A stretch of DNA of 64,000 nt. It comes from Paramacrobiotus metropolitanus. Lineage: Eukaryota > Tardigrada > Eutardigrada > Parachela > Macrobiotidae. A program made the position numbers and the translations under genes. Positions 1 to 11,029 of the stretch are shown here, piece by piece; positions within the stretch are counted from its first letter, which is position 1, and each line of letters begins with the position of its first letter. Location: assembly GCF_019649055.1 (NCBI RefSeq), contig NW_026570454.1, positions 1 through 64,000 of the forward strand. The letters are read 5' to 3'. A model generated the notes under the pieces. That model saw only the letters and a list, made by a program, of their open reading frames with translations. It did no database searches and was not told where the DNA came from.

Positions 1-539
1 TGACCTTTCAAGTTTCCATTTTTTTATCCTTTACTCGGTATAATATACCATTCCATAACTGGTAATGCACTTCAAATTTCGATCTTGTTTCCGCGTCTGG
101 TAGGTGTTCCAATTCGTCTATGATCATTGCCGCAGATGGGGATCTTTCAACTGTTTATTCCGCAATTGCAAGTTTGAGTCATCAACCTCTTCTTCTTCGT
201 CACCTTGCAGGTTGACAATGCGAACTTCATCGCTGTACTGGTTCATTCAATCATGATGACCTTGCATCGTGGTAACGGTTTGTACCGCTTTTTCGCCTGT
301 TTTGGGAATCTCAACAGTTTGATTGGGCATTCGTTCAACGCTTGTGCCACTTTGTCCGTTTCCCAAAGGTCATCTCTATTCTCCGCTCTCATCAAGTCCC
401 GTGACCTTTCCGTTCTGCGTTTGAGAATTCCGCGTCAAGTCCGGTGACCTTTAAGTCACTAACGGCGGGCAACCAGCTTCTCACTCGGTTCACTTTTGCT
501 TCGTTTCAGCCGACTCGTTCGCCGTAGCTGAAGTGACCT

Positions 540-1081
540 TTAATCGTTCTCCCTCTGTTCCACCATCTGGGAACAGCTGTCAACGTCAGTTGCCGGTTCC
601 TTCGTATCAAACTCCTTCTTGTAATCCTCGAAATTCGGAATCTCGTCAAATTCCTCTTCGTGACACGTCGGACCTAATTGGCGCTCTTGATAACGCGTCC
701 GCGTTGTCACAATATTTTCCCGTTTGTATTCGATTTTAAATTGGTGACCTTGTAATGCCATTGCCCATCTTGTCAGGCGTGGGTTCATTCCGACTTTATT
801 CGTCTCTGACCTTAACAAATTGGTCAGCGCCTGATGATCCGTCCTTACGGTGAATTCAGCGCATAATCAATGTACGGCTTGAATTTTCTGACAGCAAACA
901 CGACTGCCAACATTCCCATTCCGTTACACCGTAATTTTTCTCCGCTCCATGTAGGACACGACTGGCGTACGCGATCGGATGTCCATCTTGTGACAGTACG
1001 GCTCGATTCCTTCTTTGCTCGCGTCGCATTCAATGACGGTCGGTTTCGCGGGGTCAAACTTTGCCAGTACTGGACCTTCAC
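540..1081 (-). pseudogene. RNase H region of the Gypsy-like element
   Basis: The minus-strand translation holds the segment MLAVVFAVRKFKPYI and, further on, the segment around MNPRLTRWAMALQGHQFKIEY. These match the middle and end of a Ty3/Gypsy RNase H domain, where the enzyme degrades the RNA strand of the RNA/DNA hybrid during reverse transcription. The region follows reverse transcriptase in element order, as expected for Gypsy. It is part of a broken pol region. Confidence 0.75.
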
Positions 1082-1196
1082 AGCAGCTTCTTCAAACTAT
1101 TGAACTCTTCTTCATGTACTGTGGTCCAGTCCTTTTTCACGTGTTTATCTTGTCTCAGCAACTCATACAAGTGGCAAGTCTTCTGTGCGTATCCCA

Positions 1197-1792
1197 TTAT
1201 GAACTTGCGATAATAATTCGCCAGTCAAGGAATGACCTTAACTGCCTTTCTGTTTGAGGCCGTTTGAACTCTGAGACCGCGGTGACCTTTTCCGGATCCA
1301 TTCGATTCCATCTTCGCTGAGTATATGTAGGAATCCCATTTGTCTCATTCCAATTCGCATTTCGTTGGCTTAATCGTAAATCCGCTTCAACTAGACTCAT
1401 TAAGACATTTCTCAAATTCTGCATAAAAATTTCCCAAGTTTTTCCGGCGAATACGTCATCGATGTACCCGAAAACGCAACCCTTTCTTTTCGCTTTCGAA
1501 GTACTTTGTCCATACACAATTGGAATGTTGCTGGTCCGTTGCATACTCCAAATGGCATTCGTTTAAACCGGTACATTCCATCTTGCGTTACAAGGTCGTC
1601 TTGTTGATTGACGCTGGATCCATTGGGATCTGCCAGAATCCACTTTGTAGATCCATTTTTCCATAATATTTGTTGCCTGCGCGCGTCAGGCAACTCATCT
1701 GGGTTCGGTAGCGGGTAGTTATTCTTTCTCGTCAGCTTGTTAAGCATGATGTAATTGACGCAAAATCCTGGTTCCCATTGTTCCGTCGCCAT
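1197..1792 (-). pseudogene. Reverse transcriptase region of the Gypsy-like element
   Basis: The translation contains the Ty3/Gypsy landmarks: a GFCVNYIMLNKLT segment (usual form FCVDYRxLN), the MPFGVCNGPATFQ motif, and the catalytic box as YIDDV. A thumb/connection stretch with TERQLRSFL follows. This enzyme copies the element RNA into DNA. The region is part of the broken pol half of the element. Confidence 0.85.
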
Positions 1793-3436
1793 TTTTCTTT
1801 ACTGCCAATACGACTGGAAAACTCCATTCGATCTGACGGTTCAATTACATCTTGTGCCAACATCTCTTCGATATGCTTCGTTATAAACTCACGGCCTGTC
1901 CAACTCGTTCTGGCCGGGTTGCATTCTTCTTCGCGTCTCCCGTATCGATTACGTGGTGACCCCTTTCACATCTCCATACGGTTTCTTTGATGTGGGTAAG
2001 ACCTTCCAGAATTCCCAAAACGCGTTGTACACGTCGTTTTTCTGCTCTTGGTAAGGTCAGGTCCCAATTTCAAGTTTTCGATTATCTTTTAAGTTCAGCT
2101 TTCGTTGTATCGTCCACCTCCGGGTCCTCGAGTACGTTCTTTACTGTCCCTGCGTTGACCTTTACATTCTCCATATGTTCATACGGTTCAACGTATCCGA
2201 GAAGCTGATTTTCTTCACGATTCGATATTTGCTACTGTGATTCGCAATGACGATTTCGAAGTATTTTCCTCTGTGGTCCGTCCTCCTGCCAACGGTTGCA
2301 CTTCAGTTTCCACTTGTGGGACCGGTGTGAACATCAGCTTGTTTTGAGCCGGTGCATATTTTCCCATCTTGACCTTTACACGTGTGCAGTTTGACGGTTT
2401 CAATTTGATTCGTTGGTCGCTGTAGACTTTGATCGTCTTTCTTCGACATTCTAGCTTTTCCACTTTCAATCTTCTGACTTTAATATCCTTTCTTTTTCTT
2501 CATCTACTTCGTCATCCTCATCCAAGTCCATTAAATCCTCTTGCTCGAAAGGTCACTTACACCTGAATCTTCCGAAGTTGTTGAGTTATCACTTGAACTC
2601 GTCCACTCAGGTCGAATTACTGCTCTCATATTCTTGTGCAGTGGCTTGACCTTTGTCAGCCTTTTCAAGTGGGCGCTCATCAACTCCTTCATCTTCCGAT
2701 GAAAGGTCACTTTCGTTTTCTCGCGAATCGCTAAGTTTTTCGCTTTCGAATTTTTTGAGCAGGGTTTGTCCCCTTCTTTTGCCTTTCGCCCATTTCGTGC
2801 GGCTACTCTCGGTGACTCCTTGCTACTCGAATTCTCGTTGGTGACCTTTCTGATTGATCGGAGTTTGACCTTTCTTCGTCCGATTTTGACTTTTCCAGTT
2901 CATTTATTTCTTCGGGGCTCGTTAATGGCTTTTCGGTCAACTCGACCGGCGGACATTCCTCACCGTTATCGAGTGACCTTTCCCCGTTTTTTTGCCTCAG
3001 TTACTGGGTTTTGTTGTTCGTTCGATATCCTTTCAACTTCCTCTTTAAACCTTTTCCACATTTCACCTCTGTCCGTTAACATCTGCGCAATGTCGAAAGC
3101 CGACTTTGAACTTTCTTCTGTTTCGTTCGATTGTCCTTCGGCTATCTCAACTGGTTCCTCTTTCTCTGCTTCTTTGACAGTCCCTTATCGGCTTCATCCT
3201 GTTGAACTGTTTCGTAACCTTTAGGTCGTTTAGGACCAACGAAAGATGCAGTTTGCCATCAGTTCTTCGGTGACCCATTCATCATTTGGAATCGTTTCAT
3301 ACATGCACCATGTATCACCACCTCGTTCTGGGTAGTCCACTCCATCTGGATCTGGTGCAAAGGTCACCTTTTTCTTTTGCATAATCCCGGTAACCTTCTT
3401 TTCCGGGTTGCCTGTAGTTCTCGCATTTCTTTTACG

Positions 3437-3991
3437 TCAAATTTGGGAATTTCTCTCAAATTTCTTCCAATATTTCTCGAATGCTTTTTCGTTTCCCTCT
3501 TTTAACGCGTTGTAGTACACTTCAAGTGATTCGTAGACAGGTGTACCAAGTCCTGCCGGGAAGATGATCGTTCTCCCTTCACCTTTATACATGTGGTTCA
3601 CACGGAAGTCCCAGAAAAGGTCAACTCTCGCTTCTTCCCACATTTCTCCTTCTTCGGTCATCTCTTCTATCTCTCTTTCAAATCTCTTTTCTGTTGCTAC
3701 CGGATCAAGGGGATCTTGGATTCCTTTCTCGACACGTTGCAACCAATGGTTTAGCCATCTGCCTCTTCCAATTATAAAACTTTCCACACATGACAACCAC
3801 GTTCGATATCTGTTCCAATGATACCGTTCGATGTGTGGTTTCCACATTTCGTTTGTCCGCATGATGCTTTTCGCTTTCTTTTGGGCATGACCTTTAAGGT
3901 CTGCTAATGCGGCATTACATCTTGGCCATTCTGAAAGGTCATCTTGAGAGGCATTTTCACAACATTCCGCGCATTCCCATTGTGGTTGCAC
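3437..3991 (-). other. Unrecognised Trp-rich frame inside the retroelement
   Basis: An open frame of 184 residues has a CAECC cysteine cluster near the N terminus, followed by a helical Trp- and Glu-rich stretch (HIERYHWNRYRTWLS, EEGEMWEEARVDLFWDFRV). Unlike its surroundings it has few of the recurring motif peptides and reads like a folded domain. It lies between protease and reverse transcriptase in element order. I cannot assign a family. It belongs to the retroelement fossil. Confidence 0.4.
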
Positions 3992-4300
3992 TCTGCACGG
4001 ATCCTCAAAGTAACCGTGGTGACAACTCCGGCTCGTTCTTCTGGAGTTAATGTCCTTTGACTCGCTTCAGGTTTAACCTGTTCCTGTACTGTGGTATCTT
4101 CCTCACATTCGATTGGAGTCACGCTTTTATCCTCAGAGGATATTTCAATGACCTCTGGTTCTTTCTGTTCGGTGACCTTTCAATTGTTCGAGTGCCTTGT
4201 CGCGGATTTCGCTTGTAAACATCTGTTCCTCTTCAACTATTCGTTTCAAAACTCGTAACCTTTCACTCTTTTTATCCTTCCCACTTTAGCCGTCTTTATT

Positions 4301-4862
4301 CCAGTGCCTCTGGTACTGGGATAGGCTACCCACTCCATGTCTGGCACAAGAGATTGTTTCGCTGCAACTGCCGCTTCTTTCTGTGTGGCAATTATCTCTT
4401 CAATCGTTGGTGACCTTTCGGTAGCAGGTCGTGGTTCGAAAGGGTTCCTTTTGAGATTCACGTTCTGTTACTTCCTCTTTGGTTTTATCTGGTAGCCTTT
4501 CATTTTGGGTAGCAGATCGTGGTTCGAAAAGGTTCGAATTACGCTCTCGTTCCAAGTTCTCAGTTGCTGGTGACCTTTCGTCTTCCTTTCCCAGTGCCTC
4601 TGGTACTGGGATAACTTTTCCGACTTTTCCATTTTCATTTTTCGTTTCCAGTGCCTCTGGTACTGGGATAATTCTTCCTGCTGCACTTTTGTCATTCCGG
4701 TGCCTCTGGTACTGGGATGACCTTTCTCTCCCTTCTGTGCCAGCAAGGTCCGATTTAATGTCTTTTCGATCTCCTGCTGGATCATTTGCAACTGCTCAAA
4801 TGGTGACAATTCTTTTCGCGTCATCTTTTCTTTTCGTTTCCGGTGCCTCTGGTACTGGGATT
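4301..4862 (-). repeat. Five copies of a ~22-bp hairpin-forming unit in the retroelement
   Basis: The unit contains GTGCCTCTGGTACTGGGAT on the plus strand and begins near 4301, 4591, 4648, 4697 and 4840. Its core is an imperfect palindrome (CCAGT, then GCC or ACC around AGA, then ACTGG). The copies are nearly identical but are read in different frames by the element, giving peptides such as YPSTRGTG and SQYQRHW. That points to spread or maintenance at the DNA/RNA level, not at the protein level. Confidence 0.8.
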
Positions 4863-5142
4863 AGCGTTTTATTAACCATTTGAGCATTTCCTGTTTTGCA
4901 AGTTCGGTGACCTTTCCGACTTGAACTTTGGCGACTGGTTTTGGGTCATCTTCTTTTCTTCTTCACCTTCATTATCCACAGTACGAATTTCTTTTCCAAA
5001 GTCGAATCCCAATAACACTTGTACGTCGTCACACTTCGGTCGGACGTAGAAGAATGTTCGCTTGTCTTCTTTCGTAAGGTCACTGGTGCTACACAGTAGT
5101 GCGTCACCAGGAATCCTGACGTTCCGCTAATTCCATTTATCT

Positions 5143-5514
5143 TCACCAATCTATCTGGTGGCAATGGGAGCATATGAGTCCATTCTTCTCGCAAAACGGT
5201 TTGCTGATCAGCGACGTCTCAGCGCCGGTGTCCAACATTGCGTTGACCTTTATGTCTCCCACTTTCACTTCGTGTGTGTATGCTTCAATTCTCTTGGGCA
5301 ATTTTCCGTTTTGAATCTTCAGTGTGTGAATCTTACATTTCACAGGAATGAGCGATACTGGTCCCGGATCCATATCGGGAAAGCACTTGTCCTTTGCTGG
5401 AGTGCTATGACCTTTCAGTATCTCGCTCAACTTATCAATCCTATGTGGAACGTTAGTCCGAACATCGTAATATTTTCGCGGCTTTTCTTTATTTGTTCGC
5501 TTCTCTGTAGCCAT
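5143..5514 (-). pseudogene. Retropepsin-like aspartic protease region of the element
   Basis: The frame contains VNAMLDTGAETSLIS, in which LDTGA is the active-site signature of retroviral-type aspartic proteases (the catalytic Asp lies in D-T-G). The segment before it (KVGDIKV) forms the usual beta hairpin. This enzyme processes Gag-Pol. In element order it lies after Gag and before reverse transcriptase, as expected. It belongs to the broken pol half. Confidence 0.75.
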
Positions 5515-6854
5515 TTTATCACCGGTGACCTTTTCGGCACGTTCTGCACTTGCTCATTTGCTTTTGTGCCATGCATGTGACCTTTAGTCACTTCATTTAT
5601 CGTCTGATGGATCAGTTCCTCTTTACGGTTTTCATTTCGCTTATCTCTCAGCTTCTCAATGACTTCACTTGTTATTTGGTCAGCTCGCTTCAATTCGTCT
5701 TCTTCGCTATCTTTCATCTCGTCTGGTGACCTTTCATATGTAATCATATCATATCCTTTTTCGGTCATCCATTCGATCACCTTCGCGGACACTTCATTGT
5801 TCGTTTTTGTCTGATCAATTTGCGAAGACATCCCGTCTGTTCGGGCTGGTGACTTGTCATTGGCATCTTTTTGCAGTGCCTCCGATAAGTCCCGTGACCT
5901 TTCAACTGTACCGCTCTGTTGCGTTTGCGTCATCTCGTTTGATCGTCCTTTTTGTTCGTTTTGCGCTAAGTCCTGTGACCTTTCGTTGCGCTTCATGACA
6001 AATCCGCCACCTGTCAACTTTTGTATGGGGACTTTTTCTCCATAATTCGGCGGTTTATCCTGTGGCGGAGCATTACGTGAATAATTCCAGTCAGCTCGAA
6101 TGTCTTCTTATATTCCTCTGGATTGAATACTGGGACTGGGTTCGATGACCCTTGCGCTGGTTTCCCGGTAACCAACTCTTCCAGTCGCTTTCTTTCACAT
6201 TGCGTTCGCAACTGTTGCATGTCCCAGTAGTCCTCTTGTGACATTTCGCTTTCTGCTTTGCTTTCGGTGTCACGGGTATCCACATCCCGTGATTGCCATT
6301 CGGTCTGTAGGCCACTTTTGCCACTTCTCCTTCTGTTGTGTGTTACTGCGTCCACAAGTGAGTCGTCGGAGTTCTGTGCCATTTCATTATTCTTTTGCTG
6401 CGCTGTTCGCAGTGTCAAGTCTGTTTCTTGACCTTTTAACACGACGCTATCGCCGTGACCTTTGGCATTCACACTGCTCCTTGACCTTTCACTTGAACTT
6501 TTCCAACAGAAGGTGACCTTTCATCTTTACTAATGACGGTGATATTCTGCTTAATCCATTCTTGCCTTATTCGCTTCTCTTCTTCGTCTTCTGAACAATT
6601 CCAAAACTTTGGCTTTGGCTCCCCGTAACAATCGCAACTTGGCTCATTCGCCTTATCGTTTTCTGCCAAAAATTTCCGGAATTTCGCATGCTGCTCGTTT
6701 TCTTCTTGCGCAGTATCGTTCTGCGGTTTCTTCTGATTAAGCAGCGCCTGTTTAATCTTTGCGTTCCGTTGTGCGCGTCGTTGCGCTAACACTTCTTCGC
6801 TGCAATACGGTGACCTTTCATTTTGCTGCAGTGTCGCGCTACCGTCACGACAAT

Positions 6855-7148
6855 TTCCACTCGCAGTACCATTCTGCGGTGACCTTTGGTCCCGTTGCGC
6901 GCTTCCACTCGCAGTACCATTCTGCGGTGACCTTTGATTCTGCGACGGTGTCCTATAACCGTTCCATTTCCTTTTGCGATGACGGCATCCATATAGCCGT
7001 TTCTCTTTGCTGTGGCGGCATCCATCTAGCCGTTTCTTGTGGTTGCGGCATCCATATAGCCGGTCCACTTTGCTTTTCGCTGACGGCATCCATATAGCCG
7101 TTGCAGTGGTCACATTCACTGCAGTACCATTCTGCAGTGGTGACCTTT
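6855..7148 (-). repeat. Short tandem repeat families between Gag and protease of the element
   Basis: Two families are visible. One is GGCATCCATATAGCCG, four copies at about 6983, 7016, 7046 and 7084, spaced 30-38 bp. The other is GCAGTACCATTCTGC, three copies at about 6865, 6911 and 7120; the last sits in a longer hairpin with CACTGCAG and CTGCAGTG arms. Copies of the second family are followed by GTGACCTTT. The units cross reading frames. Confidence 0.75.
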
Positions 7149-7188
7149 CCCTTTATCCGGTGGTTTAGGGTCGGGTCGATCAGTAGGC

Positions 7189-8556
7189 TCACCGGTGCCT
7201 ACTGATCTTGCCCGTTTCCCTGAACCGGCGCTCCCACCTTATTGCGCGCCCTGCACATTTCCTTGTTGTTGTCCGATATCGTTTGCCGGGCCGCCACCGT
7301 TGTTGTCTGGCCACCACCCTGTTGGTAGTTTCCTTGGCCGCCGCCATTGTTCTGGCCTCCTCTGAAGTTTCCGCGGCCGAAGCCTCTGTTTCTTCCTCTG
7401 AAGCCGCCGCGACCGAAGCCACCGCCGCGATAGCCGCCGCCTTAGCCGCCCCATTTCCATTTCCATAGTTTCCGTTACCTTGCTGATTCTGGAAGTTCGC
7501 TTTCGCCTGGTACCATTGCGTAATCAGGTCATATCCATTTGCGACCGCTTGGCGCCAACCACCGAGCCCGCGCAGTCGTTGCCACTCGTTGAAGGCAAAC
7601 AGGTTTGGGTTCTGTTCCGGTGGTGTGTTGGCGAATTTGCATCCCTGGGTCTGGTGGTTGCCATACATACAGTATTGGCACATCTGAACGTTGTTCGCCA
7701 CCCATCCGTCAATCATTTGGAACTTGAATTCTGTCCGTGACCCTTGATTCTGCTGGTAGTTCTGGTTTCCTCTATTTGGCTGAAAGTTGCCTTGACCTTG
7801 ACCTTGATTCTGAAAGTTTCCTTGGCCTCCATTCCAGTTTCCATTCCCATATCCATTTCCGCCAAAGTTACCGTTACCCCCTCCTTGTTGTGGTAACCCG
7901 ACATTCATGGGGACCATATTCTGTGGTGCAGGTGGGGCCACATTCTGTGGAGCCACATTCTGGGCTACTGGTCTCACTTGAGCTGCTGCCTGTATCGCCG
8001 CCACCATCGCGTATGTTATCGGTTGCCCCGTCTGACTGTCGATAAAGGTCACCTTTTCGGTGACCTCTCTGACCGGAGTCTCCACGCGGTACTCAGCCGG
8101 CTGCTGGGCTGGCGCAGCTGCCATTCTCTGTTGCGGCACGTTTTCAACTTGACCTTGGCGGATCGTCACGTAATCCTGGGTGCGTTGACCTTTTGGCGCC
8201 TTGTATTTCTCTTCGCCAGTGGCCCAATGTCGAAAGAAATCCTTCACGTCCGTTGGCGTTTTGCACTTCTGTATGCGCAATGCCTTGTAGAGTTCGTTAT
8301 CCCCTCTACACCCTTCAATTAGGAAACCCACAGCTTGTTTCTCTGTGATGATCCGTTTTGCTTTAAATCGCATCATCGCCTGGTAATACTGATCAAGCGA
8401 TTCTTTCCCGAGTTCGAATTTCCTTGCATAGGCCTCACGTAAGCCTAAGACTTCTTCGTCTCTATCGCCATATTCATCTTTGAATTTCTCCATCCATTCA
8501 GTTATTGAATATTCAATTCTGTCTTCTGCTGCGATGTCTTTTCGCCTTCGAACCAA
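7189..8556 (-). CDS. Gag-like capsid/nucleocapsid frame of the retroelement
   Basis: An open frame of 455 residues. The first 150 residues are a helical retrotransposon-Gag-like capsid segment (LREAYARKFELGKESLDQYY, FLIEGCRGDNELYKALR). A Gln/Pro/Asn/Gly-rich linker follows, then a CCHC zinc knuckle, CQYCMYGNHQTQGC, near residue 295, which binds nucleic acid. The C terminus is low-complexity. The frame precedes the protease in element order. It looks whole, but the element around it is broken. Confidence 0.7.
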   Translation of the reverse strand: MVRRRKDIAAEDRIEYSITEWMEKFKDEYGDRDEEVLGLREAYARKFELGKESLDQYYQAMMRFKAKRIITEKQAVGFLIEGCRGDNELYKALRIQKCKTPTDVKDFFRHWATGEEKYKAPKGQRTQDYVTIRQGQVENVPQQRMAAAPAQQPAEYRVETPVREVTEKVTFIDSQTGQPITYAMVAAIQAAAQVRPVAQNVAPQNVAPPAPQNMVPMNVGLPQQGGGNGNFGGNGYGNGNWNGGQGNFQNQGQGQGNFQPNRGNQNYQQNQGSRTEFKFQMIDGWVANNVQMCQYCMYGNHQTQGCKFANTPPEQNPNLFAFNEWQRLRGLGGWRQAVANGYDLITQWYQAKANFQNQQGNGNYGNGNGAAKAAAIAAVASVAAASEEETEASAAETSEEARTMAAAKETTNRVVARQQRWRPGKRYRTTTRKCAGRAIRWERRFRETGKISRHR

Positions 8557-9215
8557 GTTTTAGCAGGACCTTTCACCGCACTAGCAATCTCAATCATAAT
8601 TTGGTCGTCCGTCAGCTGGTACGTCCTTTGGGTTTCTTTACCAACCGTGTCCATCCACTCACAGTGTCGCGGCTGCCGTCAAAGGTCATGAGGGTGTTTT
8701 CCGAGCCATCGAATTGAGTGCCTTTGTTAATTGTACCGCTGTGTTGGCTGCTCTCTGGTCCTCGTCTTCTTCGCTACTCTCATCATCATCGTGAGTTCGT
8801 TGCGCCTTCCATAACGAGACTTCCTTGGACGTTCCTGCCGGCTGGGGGGTCTGTCTCGTCGTCCTTCGTCGATAAACACATTCGTTTCGTGTGCGGGGGA
8901 AATTGTGAAGGGTCACCTCGACTCATATGCGGGTAACTTTCCGAAGGTGGCTCTTTGTCGTCTTTGACCTTTTCGCCATCTCTTTCATTTTAACACTCCC
9001 CTTACCGGTGCCGGTTCGTAGCGGCATCTCAAAGTGGAAGCTTTGCCCGTGCCCGTTTCATGCGCCTTGCTGTAACTGGGCGGAGGGACTCCACTGTTGC
9101 CGTTTTAACTCCGTATTGTAGGAGTTGTTCATCTTTGTGCTTGTTAGACGTCTGGAGCGCCTTGTTCTCATCTTCCAATCGTTTAGTTCTCAGTTGAAGT
9201 TCTTCTCTTTCCTCT

Positions 9216-11006
9216 TTAGATCAGAATTTTCCAGGTTGACCTTTCGTAAGTGTTCCTGCAGTTTAAAAGACTCCTGCTGGGTGACCTTTTCATTTTCCCG
9301 TTCCATCTTTTTGATGTGCTCGACCAGCTCACTCGTTTCATTTTCGAGTTGCTGATACTGCCCAGCTTGGCTGATCTCAGCTGATCCTTGATTGCGATCA
9401 ACTCATCATCTTTTGCTAATGCTGTGGTGGTCATCTCGACGAGGTCAGTGTTCAACTTTGCAATTTCCTGACTCTTTTGAGCGACCTGTTGTTGCCACTC
9501 TTTGTCCTTCAACTCCAATGTTGTGACCATCGTGTCCAGTCGCCGTGCTTCCTTCTGCCATTTGAGTCCTTCCTTAGTGACCTTTTCAATGTCTTCTATG
9601 ACCTTTTCGTTCTCCTGGTTGACCTTTTTGATTTCTTCTTTCAGGCGTTCTCCTTCCGTAGCTGTGATGTCTCTTGCCTCTCGCATCGCTTTGATTGCAT
9701 CATTGCGCAACTTCTCAGCTTCGTCCGCCCGTTCCTGATGACCTTTCGATTCTAGTTGTAGAGTACTGACTGCTTCCTCCCGTAGCTTCAGATCATTCCT
9801 TAGTTTGAACGTCTCCGTTGCCAATGTCGTTAACCGTTGTGTGACCTCTGCGAATTTAGTCGCGTATTCGTCCCGTTTAATTTCAGCTTCAGTGACCTTT
9901 TGACGCAACTGGTCGCACTCGTCCTTCAATTCCGCCAAGTGCCGTGACCTTTCTGCTGATTCCTCTGACATGCTTTCATTAAGGTCACTGACAGCGAGAT
10001 GACCTTCCATTTCTCTGTCATCTGCCATCTTTAGGTACTCTTCTGCAATTTCCTTTTGTCGCTCATATTTGACTTTCCAACCGTCTGCGGAGCTCTGGAG
10101 GTCACCCTGTTGCTGTTCCAATTCGAATAAGCGAGTTTCGAGTGTCGATAATCTGTCTCGATATTCCTGTTTCCGCTTGTCCGCCTGACGTTCAGTGGCA
10201 TCAAGTTCATTTTCCAGCTCCCTTACGCGTCTCCTAAGAGTTAACGTAGGACTGTTTGGTGACTGAGGTCGTACATTGATAACCTTTCCATTCTGTGTCC
10301 GGTCAATTAAATGTTCGGGGATATCCTTAAACGGGGTCACTTCTTCTGCTCGGTCAGCCTCTTTCATTGCAGTTTGAAAGGACATATTCATCGTTGCGTC
10401 ATCATCTGTGAAGTATGACTCGTTGGATTCATCTGAGACCATTGGAGTTGCAAAAAGGTCATCGTCCGCGGTCTTATCGTTCAGTGAAAGGTCATCCAAT
10501 CCCAGTTCAGTCAGTTCCTCTTCGGTGACCTTTGTGTTTCTCCCATCCACTTGAGCCAGGTTCACATTTTTATCCTGCTCATTCGTTCCACTAATGGTAG
10601 CATCAAGCTGTGATGCTCCAACTGGTTCCGCTCCCCTTTCTGTGGGTTTATCCTCCCCTGTGACCTTTGTCTGGTTCATCGGTTTGCCTCCCGCCGTAGA
10701 CGCGGGAGTTTCCTTTCCGTCACCGCTGGAGCTCTCTTCGTTCTGTATAGCTCCAAGCGCCACTTGGTATGTGTTATCACTGCCTTTGCTGTCCTTTCTT
10801 GCAAAGGTCACAGCCGCTCGGGTCTGTCTATCATGTCCGACTGGACGCGCGAGCGACTTGTATTCCTTCTTATAAGGATCAACTGTGCCTTGTTGTGATC
10901 CTCGGGAGCTCCTGCTTCCCTGACTGCTAGTGGATGTCGGTTCCTCTTGTTCTTTGTCCATGTTGATCGGATAACTTGGACGCTCCTGCCAATTGTTCTC
11001 ACACAC
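9216..11006 (-). CDS. 596-residue coiled-coil frame at the 5' end of the retroelement
   Basis: This is a long open frame upstream of Gag in element order. Residues 1-220 are acidic and low-complexity. Residues 250-590 are a nearly continuous coiled coil with heptad spacing and very few prolines (LRRRVRELENELDATERQA, LSTLETRLFELEQQQGDL). No capsid or enzyme motif is visible. A frame of this kind before the Gag-like frame is unusual for a Gypsy element. It could be an N-terminal Gag assembly domain or a captured host coiled-coil segment. AAAGGTCAC in either orientation occurs at least a dozen times within it. Confidence 0.55.
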   Translation of the reverse strand: MCENNWQERPSYPINMDKEQEEPTSTSSQGSRSSRGSQQGTVDPYKKEYKSLARPVGHDRQTRAAVTFARKDSKGSDNTYQVALGAIQNEESSSGDGKETPASTAGGKPMNQTKVTGEDKPTERGAEPVGASQLDATISGTNEQDKNVNLAQVDGRNTKVTEEELTELGLDDLSLNDKTADDDLFATPMVSDESNESYFTDDDATMNMSFQTAMKEADRAEEVTPFKDIPEHLIDRTQNGKVINVRPQSPNSPTLTLRRRVRELENELDATERQADKRKQEYRDRLSTLETRLFELEQQQGDLQSSADGWKVKYERQKEIAEEYLKMADDREMEGHLAVSDLNESMSEESAERSRHLAELKDECDQLRQKVTEAEIKRDEYATKFAEVTQRLTTLATETFKLRNDLKLREEAVSTLQLESKGHQERADEAEKLRNDAIKAMREARDITATEGERLKEEIKKVNQENEKVIEDIEKVTKEGLKWQKEARRLDTMVTTLELKDKEWQQQVAQKSQEIAKLNTDLVEMTTTALAKDDELIAIKDQLRSAKLGSISNSKMKRVSWSSTSKRWNGKMKRSPSRSLLNCRNTYERSTWKILI

Positions 11007-11029
11007 ACGTTATTGTATGGTTTATTCAG

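Larger units (their letters stand above)
2215..7119 (-). pseudogene. Long low-complexity Gag-Pol linker region of the element, protease embedded
   Basis: Roughly 5 kb separate the Gag zinc knuckle from reverse transcriptase, far more than in an ordinary Gypsy element. The minus-strand frames are charged and low-complexity, and the same short peptides recur (NERSP, DQRSP, KGH, KVT). These are the different-frame readings of the DNA motif AAAGGTCAC. Near 3437-3991 a tryptophan-rich frame of 184 residues looks more like a folded domain, but I do not recognise it. The region is broken into several frames. It may be an expanded spacer or degenerate extra domains. Confidence 0.5.
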
